A stretch of 64,000 bases of DNA from Paracoccus salipaludis. Lineage in GTDB: Bacteria > Pseudomonadota > Alphaproteobacteria > Rhodobacterales > Rhodobacteraceae. The notes below the pieces were generated by a model, which saw only the letters and a program-made list of their open reading frames with translations, was not told where the DNA came from and did not search any database. The DNA lies in assembly GCF_002287065.1 (NCBI RefSeq), contig NZ_NSJZ01000002.1, positions 62,001 to 126,000 on the forward strand, given 5' to 3'. A program made the translations under genes and the position numbers. This document shows positions 55,598 to 64,000 of this stretch, in pieces; positions within the stretch are counted from its first letter, which is position 1; each line of letters opens with the position of its first letter.

Positions 55598-57058
55598 ATG
55601 TCCACGATCGAGCAGGAACCTCCCCGCCTTTACGCCGCACGCGAGCCGATCTTCCCGCGCCGGGTCCGGGGCCAGTTCCGCAACCTCAAATGGGTGCTCA
55701 TGGCGGTCACGCTGGGCATCTACTACATCACCCCCTGGATCAGATGGGACCGCGGGCCGGGGATGCCCGACCAGGCCGTCCTGGTCGATCTGGCGAACCG
55801 CCGCTTCTTCTTCTTTTGGATCGAGATCTGGCCGCACGAGTTCTACTTCGTCGCGGGCCTCCTGATCATGGCGGGCTTGGGGCTCTTTCTCTTCACCTCG
55901 GTCCTGGGTCGGGTCTGGTGCGGCTATTTCTGCCCGCAGACCGTCTGGACCGACCTGTTCATGATGGTCGAGCGCCGGATCGAGGGCGACCGCAACGCCC
56001 GCATCCGCCTGTATGAACAGCCCTGGGACGCCCGCAAGGTGCGCCTGCGCGCGACCAAGTGGGCGGCCTGGCTGCTGATCGGCCTGCTGACGGGCGGCGC
56101 CTGGGTCTTCTATTTCGCCGACGCGCCGACGCTGCTGCGCAACCTGGTCACGCTGAACGCCCATCCCGTCGCCTACACCACCATCGGCATCATGACCGCG
56201 ACCACCTTCTTCTTCGGCGGCTTCGCGCGCGAGCAGATCTGCATCTACGCCTGCCCCTGGCCCCGCATCCAGGGCGCCATGATGGACGAGAACACCCTGA
56301 CCGTCGCCTATCGCGAATGGCGGGGCGAGCCGCGCGGCAAGATCGCCAAGGGCCAGCCCACCAAGTCCGACAGCCCGGCCGCGCTCAAGGGCGACTGCAT
56401 CGACTGCCTGGCCTGCGTGAACGTCTGCCCCATGGGCATCGACATCCGCGAAGGCCAGCAGCTGGAATGCATCACCTGCGCGCTGTGCATCGACGCCTGC
56501 GACGACGTGATGGCGAAGATCGGCAAGCCGCGCGGTCTGATCGACTACATGGCGCTCAAGGACGAAAGCGCCGAAAAGACCGGCCAGGAAGGCGAGTCGC
56601 TCTGGAAGCACGTCCTGCGTCCCCGGCCGCTGCTGTATTTCACCTTGTGGGGGGCCATCGGCGTCGGTCTGATCGTGGCGCTGTTCCTGCGCTCGCCCTA
56701 TGACCTGAACGTCTCGCCGGTGCGGAACCCGCTGTATGTGACCATGGCGGACGGCTCGATCCGCAACACCTACGAACTGCGGCTGCGCAACATGCAGGGC
56801 CAGGAAAAGACCTTCGCCGTGGGCGCGGACGGCCACGAGGGACAGGCGCTTCCCGGTGCCGAGATCACGCTGGAAGGCGGACGCTCGACGGTGACGGTCC
56901 CGGCCGACGAAACCTTCGAGCAGCGCGTCTACATCACGGCCGACCCGGATTCGGCCTTGGCAGACGGTGCGCAGACGCCGCTGACCATGTGGATCGAGGA
57001 CCTGGACTCGGGCCGCCGCGCCGCGGTCGAGACGGTCTTCCAGGGAACGGAGCGCTGA
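55598..57058 (+). CDS. ccoG: cbb3 oxidase assembly protein CcoG (RdxB), polyferredoxin
   Basis: 486 residues. Four to five membrane segments (LMAVTLGIYYITPWI, FVAGLLIMAGLGLFLFTSVLG and others). Iron-sulfur motifs follow: CGYFCPQTVW, CIYACPWPRIQGAM, and then two 4Fe-4S groups in CIDCLACVNVCPMG and CITCALCIDAC. Family work shows reduction of Cu(II) to Cu(I) for cbb3 assembly. The start at 55598 has AGGAG seven bases upstream; the frame is open for 46 codons further, without a family match. Starts ccoGHIS. Confidence 0.95.
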   Translation: MSTIEQEPPRLYAAREPIFPRRVRGQFRNLKWVLMAVTLGIYYITPWIRWDRGPGMPDQAVLVDLANRRFFFFWIEIWPHEFYFVAGLLIMAGLGLFLFTSVLGRVWCGYFCPQTVWTDLFMMVERRIEGDRNARIRLYEQPWDARKVRLRATKWAAWLLIGLLTGGAWVFYFADAPTLLRNLVTLNAHPVAYTTIGIMTATTFFFGGFAREQICIYACPWPRIQGAMMDENTLTVAYREWRGEPRGKIAKGQPTKSDSPAALKGDCIDCLACVNVCPMGIDIREGQQLECITCALCIDACDDVMAKIGKPRGLIDYMALKDESAEKTGQEGESLWKHVLRPRPLLYFTLWGAIGVGLIVALFLRSPYDLNVSPVRNPLYVTMADGSIRNTYELRLRNMQGQEKTFAVGADGHEGQALPGAEITLEGGRSTVTVPADETFEQRVYITADPDSALADGAQTPLTMWIEDLDSGRRAAVETVFQGTER

Positions 57059-57060
57059 GA

Positions 57061-57525
57061 ATGGCACGGGAACTGACGGGCCGGCACGTGCTGGCCATCA
57101 CGCTGGCGGCCTTCGGGGTCATCATCGCGGTCAACATGGTGATGGCCGTCAAGGCCGTCAGCACCTTCCCGGGGCTGGAAACGCCCAACAGCTATGTCGC
57201 CTCGCAGCGTTTCGACCGTGATCGGGCGGCGCAGGCCGCGCTCGGCTGGACCGTGACGCCCGAATACAACGGACGAGAGCTGACGCTGCTGGTCCGGGAC
57301 GCGCAGGGCAACCCCGCCCGCGTCAGGTCGCTGACGGCCACCGTCGGCCGCCCGACCCATGTGCGCGAGGACCAGACGCCGCGCTTCATCTACGAGAACG
57401 GCATCTTCCGGGCGGCGTTGACGCTGGCGCCCGGCATCTGGAACATCAACGTGACGGCCGAGGCCTGGGACGGGACGGTCTTCCGGCAGCGCATCGACCA
57501 TTACGCCGGCAACCGGGTGAAGTGA
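57061..57525 (+). CDS. ccoH: cbb3 oxidase assembly protein CcoH (FixH)
   Basis: 154 residues with one N-terminal membrane helix (about 11-32, VLAITLAAFGVIIAVNMVMAV) and a periplasmic FixH domain: FDRDRAAQAALGWTVTPEYNGRELTLLV and RFIYENGIFRAALTLAPGIWNINVTAE. Needed for a stable cbb3 complex. Begins 2 bp after ccoG. The stop overlaps the ccoI start by one base (TGATG). Confidence 0.94.
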   Translation: MARELTGRHVLAITLAAFGVIIAVNMVMAVKAVSTFPGLETPNSYVASQRFDRDRAAQAALGWTVTPEYNGRELTLLVRDAQGNPARVRSLTATVGRPTHVREDQTPRFIYENGIFRAALTLAPGIWNINVTAEAWDGTVFRQRIDHYAGNRVK

Positions 57526-59702
57526 TGACGGACGTTTCCACCGACTTCGAAAGCCGCCTCGGCGCCTGCCCCGCCTGCGACGTGGCCCCCCTGGCGGGGC
57601 GGCTCGCGCGCTCGGGGCCGGTGCGGGGCGACGTGATCCTGTCGCTGCCGACGGCTCATTGCGCGGCCTGCATCACCGACGTGGAACGCGCGCTGTCGGC
57701 CGTTCCGGGCGTGCGCGCCGCGCGGGTGAACCTGTCCCTGCGCCGCGTCGTCGTCGATGCCGAGGGCGTCACGGCCGACGACCTGATCCCCGTGCTCGAC
57801 CGCATCGGCTACGAGGCGCATGAACTCGACCCCGGCGCGCTGACGGCCACCGCGGCCGACCGGCAGGGGCGCGACCTGCTGATGCGGATCGGGGTCGCGG
57901 GCTTTGCCTCCATGAACATCATGATCCTGTCGGTCGCGGTCTGGTCGGGCGCGGATGCCGCGACCCGCGACCTGTTCCACATGATCTCGGGCGCCATCGC
58001 CCTGCCGACCGTGGCCTTTGCCGGCCAGCCCTTCTTCGCCAGCGCCTGGCGGGCGCTGCGCGCCGGACGGCTCGGCATGGACGTGCCGATCTCGCTGGCG
58101 CTGATCCTCGCCAGCGCCATTTCCGTCTTCGAGACCTGGAACAGCGGCCCTCACGCCTATTTCGACGGCGTGGTGATGCTGTGCTTCTTCCTTCTAGTCG
58201 GGCGCTATCTCGACTATCGCACCCGCGCCGTGGCCCGGTCCGCCGCCGAGGAGCTGACCGCGCTCGAGGTGCCGCGCGCCATCCTGTTGCGCGACGTCGC
58301 CGAGGAAACCGTGCCCGTGGCCGACCTGCGCCCCGGCGACCTGATCCTGGTGCGTCCCGGTGGCCGCGTTCCGGCGGACGGCGTGGTGACGGCGGGCGCG
58401 TCCGAGATCGACCGCTCGCTGCTGACGGGCGAGTCCGTGCCCGTCGCCGCGCGTCCCGGCGCCGCGCTGTCGGCGGGCGAGGTGAACCTGACCGGTCCGC
58501 TGACGCTGCAGGTGACGGCGGCCGGGCGCGACAGTTCGCTGTCGCGCCTGACCGCGCTGGTCGCGGCGGCGGAATCGGCGCGCGGGCGCTATACCTCGAT
58601 CGCCGACCGGGCGAGCCGCAGCTATGCGCCCGCCGTCCACCTGCTGGCGCTGGCGAGCTTCCTGGGCTGGCTGTGGCTGACCCGCGACGTGCGGGTCGCG
58701 GTGAACGTGGCGGCGGCGGTGCTGATCATCACCTGCCCCTGCGCGCTGGGGCTGGCGGTGCCGGCTGTCATCACGGCGGCCTCCGGTCGGCTGTTCCGCG
58801 AAGGGCTGCTGATCAAGGACGGCACCGCGCTGGAACGGCTGGCCGAGGTCGATACCGTGGTCTTCGACAAGACGGGCACCCTGACCATGGGCACGCCGCA
58901 GGTCGCCGGGGCCGACCTTGACGCCGAGGGCCGCGCCGTGGCGCTGGCGCTGGCGGGCGGCTCCGCCCATCCCCTGTCCCGCGCTATCGTGGCCGGTATC
59001 GAGGGGCAGGCGGCAGAGGTCGAGGACCTGCGCGAGGTTCCGGGCTATGGCGTCGAGGCGCGCTGGCAGGGCAATCCCGTGCGGCTCGGCCGCGCCGACT
59101 GGGTTGGGGCAGATGACGAGGCGCCGGGCGCCGCGACCTGGCTGCGGATCGGCAGCCGGGTGCATCGCATCGACTTCACCGACAGCCTGCGTCCGGGCGC
59201 CGACAAGGCGGTGGCGCGCCTGCGCCATGCGGGCCTGCGCGTGATGATCCTGTCGGGCGACGGCGCGGGCGCCGTGCGCGACATCGCCGCGCGGCTGGGG
59301 GTCGAGGAATGGCGGGCCGGCGTCACGCCCCAGGAAAAGGCCGCCACCGTGGCCGAACTGTCCGCGCAGGGCCGCCATGTCCTGATGGTGGGCGACGGTC
59401 TGAACGACACGGCGGCGCTGGCCTCGGCTCATGCCTCGATCTCGCCCGCAAGCGCACTGGATGCGGCGCGGGTCGCGTCCGACATGGTGCTGGTCGGTCG
59501 GGACCTCGGCCCTGTCGCCGATGCTGTGGGCGTGGCCCGCGCCTCGATCCGGCGCATCCGGGAGAATTTCGCGCTCTCGATCCTTTACAACGTCGTCGCG
59601 GTGCCCTTCGCACTGGCGGGGCTGGCCACGCCGCTGATCGCCGCGCTGGCCATGTCGCTGAGTTCCGTCAGCGTGACCCTGAACGCACTGAGGCTGCGCT
59701 GA
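57525..59702 (+). CDS. ccoI: copper-transporting P1B-type ATPase CcoI (FixI)
   Basis: 725 residues. An N-terminal HMA domain carries the copper site AHCAACITDVERAL (about 43-55), preceded by an extra CPAC pair. Eight membrane helices are expected; TM6 holds the CPC motif in ITCPCALGLAVP. The phosphorylation motif is DKTGTLTMG, and the nucleotide domain ends with GDGLNDTAAL. It exports copper to the periplasm for insertion into the cbb3 CuB centre. The ATG at 57525 is coupled to ccoH. Confidence 0.96.
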   Translation: MTDVSTDFESRLGACPACDVAPLAGRLARSGPVRGDVILSLPTAHCAACITDVERALSAVPGVRAARVNLSLRRVVVDAEGVTADDLIPVLDRIGYEAHELDPGALTATAADRQGRDLLMRIGVAGFASMNIMILSVAVWSGADAATRDLFHMISGAIALPTVAFAGQPFFASAWRALRAGRLGMDVPISLALILASAISVFETWNSGPHAYFDGVVMLCFFLLVGRYLDYRTRAVARSAAEELTALEVPRAILLRDVAEETVPVADLRPGDLILVRPGGRVPADGVVTAGASEIDRSLLTGESVPVAARPGAALSAGEVNLTGPLTLQVTAAGRDSSLSRLTALVAAAESARGRYTSIADRASRSYAPAVHLLALASFLGWLWLTRDVRVAVNVAAAVLIITCPCALGLAVPAVITAASGRLFREGLLIKDGTALERLAEVDTVVFDKTGTLTMGTPQVAGADLDAEGRAVALALAGGSAHPLSRAIVAGIEGQAAEVEDLREVPGYGVEARWQGNPVRLGRADWVGADDEAPGAATWLRIGSRVHRIDFTDSLRPGADKAVARLRHAGLRVMILSGDGAGAVRDIAARLGVEEWRAGVTPQEKAATVAELSAQGRHVLMVGDGLNDTAALASAHASISPASALDAARVASDMVLVGRDLGPVADAVGVARASIRRIRENFALSILYNVVAVPFALAGLATPLIAALAMSLSSVSVTLNALRLR

Positions 59703-59860
59703 TGGAGGTGCTGGTTTACCTCATTCCCGTGTCGCTGGGGCTGGGTGGCCTCGGACTCGGGGCCTTTGTCTGGGCGCTGCGCAACCGGCAGTACGAGGAC
59801 CCCAAGGGCGACGCGCAGCGCATCCTCAGCGACGAATGGGACGACCGTCCCAAGCCGTGA
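59702..59860 (+). CDS. ccoS: cbb3 oxidase maturation protein CcoS
   Basis: 52 residues: a single membrane helix (about 5-25, VYLIPVSLGLGGLGLGAFVWALR) followed by the typical tail NRQYEDPKGDAQRILSDEWD. CcoS is needed for haem and copper cofactor insertion. The start overlaps the ccoI stop by one base. It ends the ccoGHIS operon. Confidence 0.94.
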   Translation: MEVLVYLIPVSLGLGGLGLGAFVWALRNRQYEDPKGDAQRILSDEWDDRPKP

Positions 59861-60270
59861 TGCGGGACTGCGGGGCCCTTGAAGGTCTTGTGAGCCGGTC
59901 GGTCGCTCGGGCTTAATCGGGCAGCACACCGGCGTCGGCCTCCCGGCCGCTGCCGTGATGAAGCCCCCGCGAGGGACCACTTCCAAGCGTCGGCGCCGGT
60001 GCATGAGCCTGGTTCAGGATGGATCGGCCCGCCGTGCGGCCTCGACCCTCGGGCCTGCTTTTCGGTGACAGTTCAAGGACCGCACCCGGCCTCGGGGCAG
60101 GGGAGGGGCAGAGCCGCCGGCCAGCTCCGTGGCCTCCCGCTGCCGCTCGTGTCAGGCCCCTGCAGCTCACCGGCCGCTTGCCCGGTCACAGGCTGCGCGC
60201 CGCTCTGACCGCGCTGCCTGCGGCCTTCCTTCCAGGGCAGTCGCCGCCCCTCGCTGCCTTGGCACCGCAA
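59861..60270. other. 410-bp interval without a recognised gene
   Basis: Between ccoS and the terminator of the carboxypeptidase gene. The DNA is very GC-rich with several short inverted repeats. No open frame shows a convincing start and codon bias, and no known structural RNA is recognised. It may hold a degraded gene, a long ccoS 3' leader or a small RNA. Confidence 0.5.
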
Positions 60271-60272
60271 AT

Positions 60273-60300
60273 AAAAAAGCCCGGCGTGAGCCGGGCTTTC
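60273..60300 (-). terminator. rho-independent terminator of the carboxypeptidase gene
   Basis: On the minus strand, GAAAGCCCGGC-TCAC-GCCGGGCTTTTTT: a ten-base perfect stem with a T run, 23 bp after the stop. Confidence 0.95.
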
Positions 60301-60322
60301 GCATCCTGCGGGTTCGGACCGC

Positions 60323-61945
60323 TCAGTTCCCCAGCACCGTGCAGCGCTGCGAACGGGCGGCAAGCTTGTCGCAGGCAAGCTGCGCCGCGTCGCTGGTCAG
60401 GCCCGAGAAATTCGCCTCCCACCCCTTGGGGGTGTTGCCGACCCGGCGGGTGGCGTTGTTCAGCACGGCGCTTTCCTGCAGGGCGATGCGCAGCAGAAGC
60501 TGCTCGGCCTCGGCCTTGGTCTCGAAGCGGCCCAGCGTGATGCCGTGGTTGCCGCGGCCCTTGGTCGAAGGGCGCGAGACGATCTGCATCGCCTCGGGCT
60601 CGGACCGGTCGCCTTCTTCCTCCATCGCCGCCAGGATCACGGCGTCGGACTTGCGGACGGGCTTTGACGAGGCGACCAGCTTCGTGCTGGCCTGCGGCGC
60701 TTCTGCGGCCTTGGGCGCGGCCTCCTTCGGCTCGGCCGCCGCAAAGGTGGACCCCAGCGTGCGCGGCGCCTTGGCCTGGGCGGCAGGGCCGGGGCGCGGG
60801 GCGGGCGGAGGGGCCGCATCGGTGCTGGCAAGCTTCACCGCGGCCTCGATCGCGGCAGGCTCGGCCGAGGCCAGCTTGACGGATGCCGCGGCGCCTGCCG
60901 GCCGCCGCACGGGCCGGGCCGAGCCGACGCTGGCCTGCGCCACGACGGGAGCGGCCTCGACGCGGGCAGGCGCCTCGGCCTGCCGGGGCGCTGCCGCGAC
61001 CGGGACGGTCGATCCCTTCACCGGCCGGGCCGCAGCCACGGGCGCGGGGGCGGGCGCCTCGGCGCGGGCCACCTGCACGCTGCGCTTGCGTTCCACGATA
61101 TAGGCGGGCGCCTCGGGGCGGATCTCCTTCACCCGCGTCGGCGCCTTGCCGAAGCCGGTATCCAGAAGCTGCGCCATGATCGCATTGCGCTGCGCGGTCG
61201 ACTGCCCGCCCATCACGGTCGCGATGATCCGCTTGGACCCGCGCTGCGCCGAGGCGGTCAGGTTGAAGCCCGCGGCCCGCGTGTAGCCGGTCTTGATCCC
61301 GTCCGCGCCCTGGTAGCTGTCCAGGAAGCGCTTGTTGGTGCTGGACACGGTGGCGATGCCCGCATCCGCCGAGCGGCGCGAGAAGATCGAATAATACTGC
61401 GGGAAATCATAGAACAGCCGCCGGCCCAGGGTCGAAAGGTCGCGGGCGCTGGAATAATGCCCTTCCTGCGTCAGCCCGTTGGCGTTGCGGAAGGTGCTGT
61501 TCCTCATGCCGAGCGCGCGGGCCATGGCGGTCATCTGCTGGCCGAACTTCGCCTCGGACCCGGCAAGCCCCTCGCCGATGGCGGTGGCGGCGTCGTTGGC
61601 CGATTTCACCGCCGCCGCGCGGATGAGATAGCGCAGCTCGATCTTCTGGCCTGCCCGCAGCCCGAGGCGCGAAGGCGGCTGGCCCGCCGCGTGCGGTGTG
61701 ACCGTGAACTTGGAGTCCAGCCGGACCTGACCCCGCTCGATCGCCGTGAAGGCCATGTAAAGCGTCATCATCTTGGTCAGCGATGCCGGATGCAGCCGCG
61801 CATCGGCGTTCTGCGAATAGATTTCCTTGCCCGTCCGCCCGTCCATGACAAAGGCCGCGAAGGGGGCGGCGGACGCGGTCAGCGGCACAAGGGCGCCGAC
61901 CAAGGCAATCCACCCCGCGATCAGGGTTCGATGAAGAATTTGCAC
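60323..61945 (-). CDS. D-alanyl-D-alanine carboxypeptidase with SPOR domain
   Basis: About 540 residues. A signal peptide (1-27) is followed by a PBP5/DacC-like S11 domain: SLTK (S55, K58), SAN (115-117) and KTG (218-220). A long Ala/Pro/Lys-rich linker of about 150 residues follows, then a C-terminal SPOR domain (about 455-540, HGITLGRFETKAEAEQLLLRIA) that binds denuded glycan at the septum. It trims terminal D-Ala from stem peptides. The GTG start at 61945 is preferred because it gives the signal peptide; the frame extends upstream across the clpS promoter. Confidence 0.9.
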   Translation of the reverse strand: MQILHRTLIAGWIALVGALVPLTASAAPFAAFVMDGRTGKEIYSQNADARLHPASLTKMMTLYMAFTAIERGQVRLDSKFTVTPHAAGQPPSRLGLRAGQKIELRYLIRAAAVKSANDAATAIGEGLAGSEAKFGQQMTAMARALGMRNSTFRNANGLTQEGHYSSARDLSTLGRRLFYDFPQYYSIFSRRSADAGIATVSSTNKRFLDSYQGADGIKTGYTRAAGFNLTASAQRGSKRIIATVMGGQSTAQRNAIMAQLLDTGFGKAPTRVKEIRPEAPAYIVERKRSVQVARAEAPAPAPVAAARPVKGSTVPVAAAPRQAEAPARVEAAPVVAQASVGSARPVRRPAGAAASVKLASAEPAAIEAAVKLASTDAAPPPAPRPGPAAQAKAPRTLGSTFAAAEPKEAAPKAAEAPQASTKLVASSKPVRKSDAVILAAMEEEGDRSEPEAMQIVSRPSTKGRGNHGITLGRFETKAEAEQLLLRIALQESAVLNNATRRVGNTPKGWEANFSGLTSDAAQLACDKLAARSQRCTVLGN

Positions 61946-62174
61946 TGTCCCGGTCTCTCTGCCTGCGGGCGCGTTCTTGATTGCACGCCCTTCCTTAACA
62001 AACCCAGAATAGCACGCCACACGCGCTGCGGGAACCGCGTATTTGCCATGCTGCGACCTTTCGGGCGCGGAAGGTTCGTCAGCCTTTTCCTCGGGCCGCG
62101 CCGTCCCTATATTCCCCGGCAACCCGCCCGTTCAGGACTTGCCGCTCGTGACGCTGACGACCGATTTCCCGCGC

Positions 62175-62495
62175 ATGACCGATCCGCCTTCGAAGGGCAG
62201 GGAGGATGTCGATCTTGCCACCCGGACCAAGCCCAAGACGCAGCGCCCCCCGCTTTACAAGGTGCTGTTGCTGAACGACGATTTCACGCCGATGGAGTTC
62301 GTGGTCCATATCCTCGAACGCCTGTTCGGCATGACCCACGCACAGGCGATCGAGATCATGCTGACCGTCCATCGCAAGGGCGTGGCCGTCGTCGGGGTCT
62401 TTTCCCACGAGATCGCCGAAACAAAGGTCGCGCAGGTGATGGAGCTTGCGCGCCGCCAGCAGCATCCGCTGCAATGCACGATGGAAAAGGAATAA
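62175..62495 (+). CDS. clpS: ClpAP adaptor ClpS
   Basis: 106 residues. The ClpS core is unmistakable: [62 protein letters not shown], with the N-end-rule pocket residues (N and D of [11 protein letters not shown], and the H of TVHRKG). It delivers N-degron substrates to ClpAP. Two starts are possible: ATG at 62175 with no clear binding site, or GTG at 62148 with CAGGA upstream; the former fits the family length. It is divergent from the carboxypeptidase. Confidence 0.93.
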   Translation: MTDPPSKGREDVDLATRTKPKTQRPPLYKVLLLNDDFTPMEFVVHILERLFGMTHAQAIEIMLTVHRKGVAVVGVFSHEIAETKVAQVMELARRQQHPLQCTMEKE

Positions 62496-63476
62496 GTGGC
62501 GGGTTCTCGGCTTGAACTGATCGACCCGATCGCGGGCGCGGTGCTGCTGGTCGGGGCAGGGCCGGGGGACCTCGCGGGGTTCGATCCGGCTCGCACCACG
62601 GTTGTGCAGGGATTCCGTCCCGCCCATGATTCGGCGGCGGCGCAGGGGTTCCGCGTGCGGACGGCGGTCGAGGACCGGGCGGACGCCGCCGTGGTCTTCC
62701 TGCCCCGCGCGCGGGCCGAGGCGCGGGCGCGGGTCGCCGCCGCCGCCGCCGCGCTGGAGGAAGGCGCGGCCTTGTGGATCGACGGACAGAAGACGGACGG
62801 CGTCGATGCCATGCTGCGCGAGTTGCGGACGCTGGCCCCGGTCGATCAGGTGCAGTCCCGCGCGCATGGAAAGATCTTCCGCGTGACCGTTCCGGCCGGC
62901 GACTGGCTGCCCCCCGACTGGACGGGGGCCGAACGGACGGTGGACGGCGGCTTCGTCACCGCGCCGGGCGTCTTTTCCGCCGACGGGCCCGACCCGGCCT
63001 CGGTGGCGCTGGCGGCCTGCCTGCCGGACCGCCTGCCCACGCGCATGGTCGACCTGGGCGCGGGCTGGGGGTGGCTTTCGGCGCAGGTGCTCCGCCACCC
63101 CGGCGTCGAGGTCCTGCATCTGGTCGAGGCCGATCACGCTGCGCTGGACTGCGCGCGCCGCAACGTGACGGACCCCCGGGCGCGATTTCACTGGGCCGAC
63201 GCCACCACCTTCCGCCTGCCCGAGCCTGTGAACGGCGTCGTCATGAACCCGCCCTTCCACGAGGGCCGGGCCGCCGACCCCCATCTTGGCGCGCGCTTCA
63301 TCCGCGCGGCGGCGGGGCTTCTGACCGGGGCCGGGCGGCTCTGGATGGTCGCCAACCGGCACCTGCCCTACGAGGCCGCGCTGTCGGAACTGTTCGCCGA
63401 CGTGCAGGAGATCGGCGGCGACAACCGCTTCAAGGTCATCACCGCAACCGGGGCGGGGCGTCCGAAGCGGCGCTAG
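62496..63476 (+). CDS. RsmC/RlmG-like rRNA guanine N2-methyltransferase
   Basis: 326 residues. It has the two-domain MTS layout: a degenerate N-terminal domain (1-165) and an active C-terminal one, with SAM motif VDLGAGWGWLSAQVL (about 182-196) and catalytic NPPFHEG (about 251-257). It modifies guanine in 16S or 23S rRNA. GTG start immediately after clpS. The family is clear, but whether it is RsmC (16S G1207) or another member cannot be told here. It shares its last 4 bp with the convergent lipoprotein gene. Confidence 0.88.
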   Translation: MAGSRLELIDPIAGAVLLVGAGPGDLAGFDPARTTVVQGFRPAHDSAAAQGFRVRTAVEDRADAAVVFLPRARAEARARVAAAAAALEEGAALWIDGQKTDGVDAMLRELRTLAPVDQVQSRAHGKIFRVTVPAGDWLPPDWTGAERTVDGGFVTAPGVFSADGPDPASVALAACLPDRLPTRMVDLGAGWGWLSAQVLRHPGVEVLHLVEADHAALDCARRNVTDPRARFHWADATTFRLPEPVNGVVMNPPFHEGRAADPHLGARFIRAAAGLLTGAGRLWMVANRHLPYEAALSELFADVQEIGGDNRFKVITATGAGRPKRR

Positions 63477-63883
63477 CCTTCCTGCGGATAGGCCGCGCGG
63501 CAGGCCTGCACGGCGCGTTCCGCATCCGGGCGCAGCGCCGCCAGGCGGCTGCGCAGGTTGTCGGCCTTGCGCTGTTCGATCACCGGATCGATCGGCACCC
63601 GGAAGACCTCGGTGTCGGCCACGTCGCGCCAGCAGCTGCGATGGACCAGCACGTCCTCGCCGTCGAGGTCGCGCACAAGGGTCGGACAGAAGTCGAAGTC
63701 GGTCCGCGTGACCACCCGCTCGTCCCAGGCATAGCCGCGCGCAAGGTTCCCCTCGACCTGCGCCAGCAGACGCGCGACGGTGCGATATTCGTCGGTGTTG
63801 CGGCTGATGCACTGTTCCTGCGGGGTCCCGCAGGCCGCCAGCGCCAGGCAGGCCAGCGCGGTCAGGGTCAGGTTGCGGCTCAT
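63473..63883 (-). CDS. predicted lipoprotein, unknown function
   Basis: 136 residues. The lipobox LAAC is at residues 15-18 after a hydrophobic leader, so it is a membrane-anchored lipoprotein. Cysteines C18, C25, C66, C84 and C128 are notable; the last four may form disulfides. The body is charged and helical at the C-terminus (IEQRKADNLRSRLAALRPDAERAVQACRAAY). No family recognised. Confidence 0.75.
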   Translation of the reverse strand: MSRNLTLTALACLALAACGTPQEQCISRNTDEYRTVARLLAQVEGNLARGYAWDERVVTRTDFDFCPTLVRDLDGEDVLVHRSCWRDVADTEVFRVPIDPVIEQRKADNLRSRLAALRPDAERAVQACRAAYPQEG

Positions 63884-63962
63884 CGGCGGCGCCTCTAATC
63901 AGATTGAAGGAATCCTAGCGCGCGCCATTCTGTGCCGCAATTCACGAAAGGGGGGCCGGTCC

Positions 63963-64000
63963 ATGGACATGACCGACGAACGCCGCGCGGCGGCCGAATG
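63963..64000 (+). CDS. start of a gene cut by the window end
   Basis: ATG at 63963 (or 63969) follows a GAAAGGGGGG tract with suitable spacing. It reads MDMTDERRAAAE to the edge. Too short to identify. Confidence 0.4.
   Translation, partial: MDMTDERRAAAE

Noticed and set aside
60215-60260. Possible SRP RNA-like loop (minus-strand GGAAGGAAGG)
   Set aside because: The required GGUCAGG partner and AGCAGCC strand are absent, so the 4.5S RNA fold cannot form.
60129-61103. Plus-strand frame of 324 codons over the carboxypeptidase 3' part
   Set aside because: It runs antisense to the SPOR and linker region, through a clear terminator, with Ala/Arg/Ser-rich noise.

Overview
The window is GC-rich chromosomal DNA from an alphaproteobacterium of the Rhodobacteraceae/Paracoccaceae type, most like Paracoccus or Rhodobacter. 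The evidence is the C4-pathway hemA, the block hemN / fnrL / universal stress protein / ccoNOQP / ccoGHIS, a mitochondrial-type Suv3 helicase, CarD, the alphaproteobacterial SspB, and the DUF4169 plus ribbon-helix-helix gene pair. I see no phage, insertion sequence, CRISPR array, rRNA operon or plasmid function. Most of the window is well-packed core genome. Very large open frames antisense to real genes are a by-product of the high GC content.

Layout. 1-8 kb: 3' part of pgi, a lipase-like hydrolase, an SCP2 protein, a TPR protein, the Suv3-like helicase, an S4-domain protein, 7Fe ferredoxin fdxA and carD. 8-22 kb: a small membrane protein, a sulfotransferase whose 3' end overlaps an M20 dipeptidase, hemA, a RodZ-like protein, ispG, a DsbA-like thiol oxidoreductase, an aminotransferase, amiC, mrcA and prfB. 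22-28 kb: a membrane protein, a patatin, the tyrS-psuK-psuG operon and divergent anmK. 28-30.5 kb: two secreted PRC-barrel proteins, the second with about 20 tandem 9-10 residue repeats, then two identical tRNA-Asp genes. 30.5-38.5 kb: sspB, betI divergent from choXWV, a LysE-family exporter, yebC, a three-gene DUF4169/RHH/methyltransferase operon and zinT. 38.5-48.3 kb: fumC, polA, a CDF zinc transporter, a zinc-finger protein, an ABC ATPase, a HIT protein, a glycosyltransferase and a second sulfotransferase. 48.4-59.9 kb: the microaerobic respiration block. 60-64 kb: a D-Ala-D-Ala carboxypeptidase with a SPOR domain, clpS, an RsmC-like methyltransferase, a lipoprotein and the start of one more gene.

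Regulation is unusually readable. Four FNR boxes lie in front of hemA, at the hemN/fnrL start, between usp and ccoN, and in front of ccoG. They would link haem synthesis to assembly of the high-affinity cbb3 oxidase at low oxygen. A BetI-type palindrome sits between betI and choXWV. A Zur box sits in front of zinT. A family of imperfect palindromes recurs mainly between convergent gene ends and probably acts as bidirectional terminators. The least explained items are the nonapeptide-repeat PRC-barrel protein, the palindrome family, the 116-bp convergent coding overlap, and about 410 bp of non-coding DNA after ccoS.
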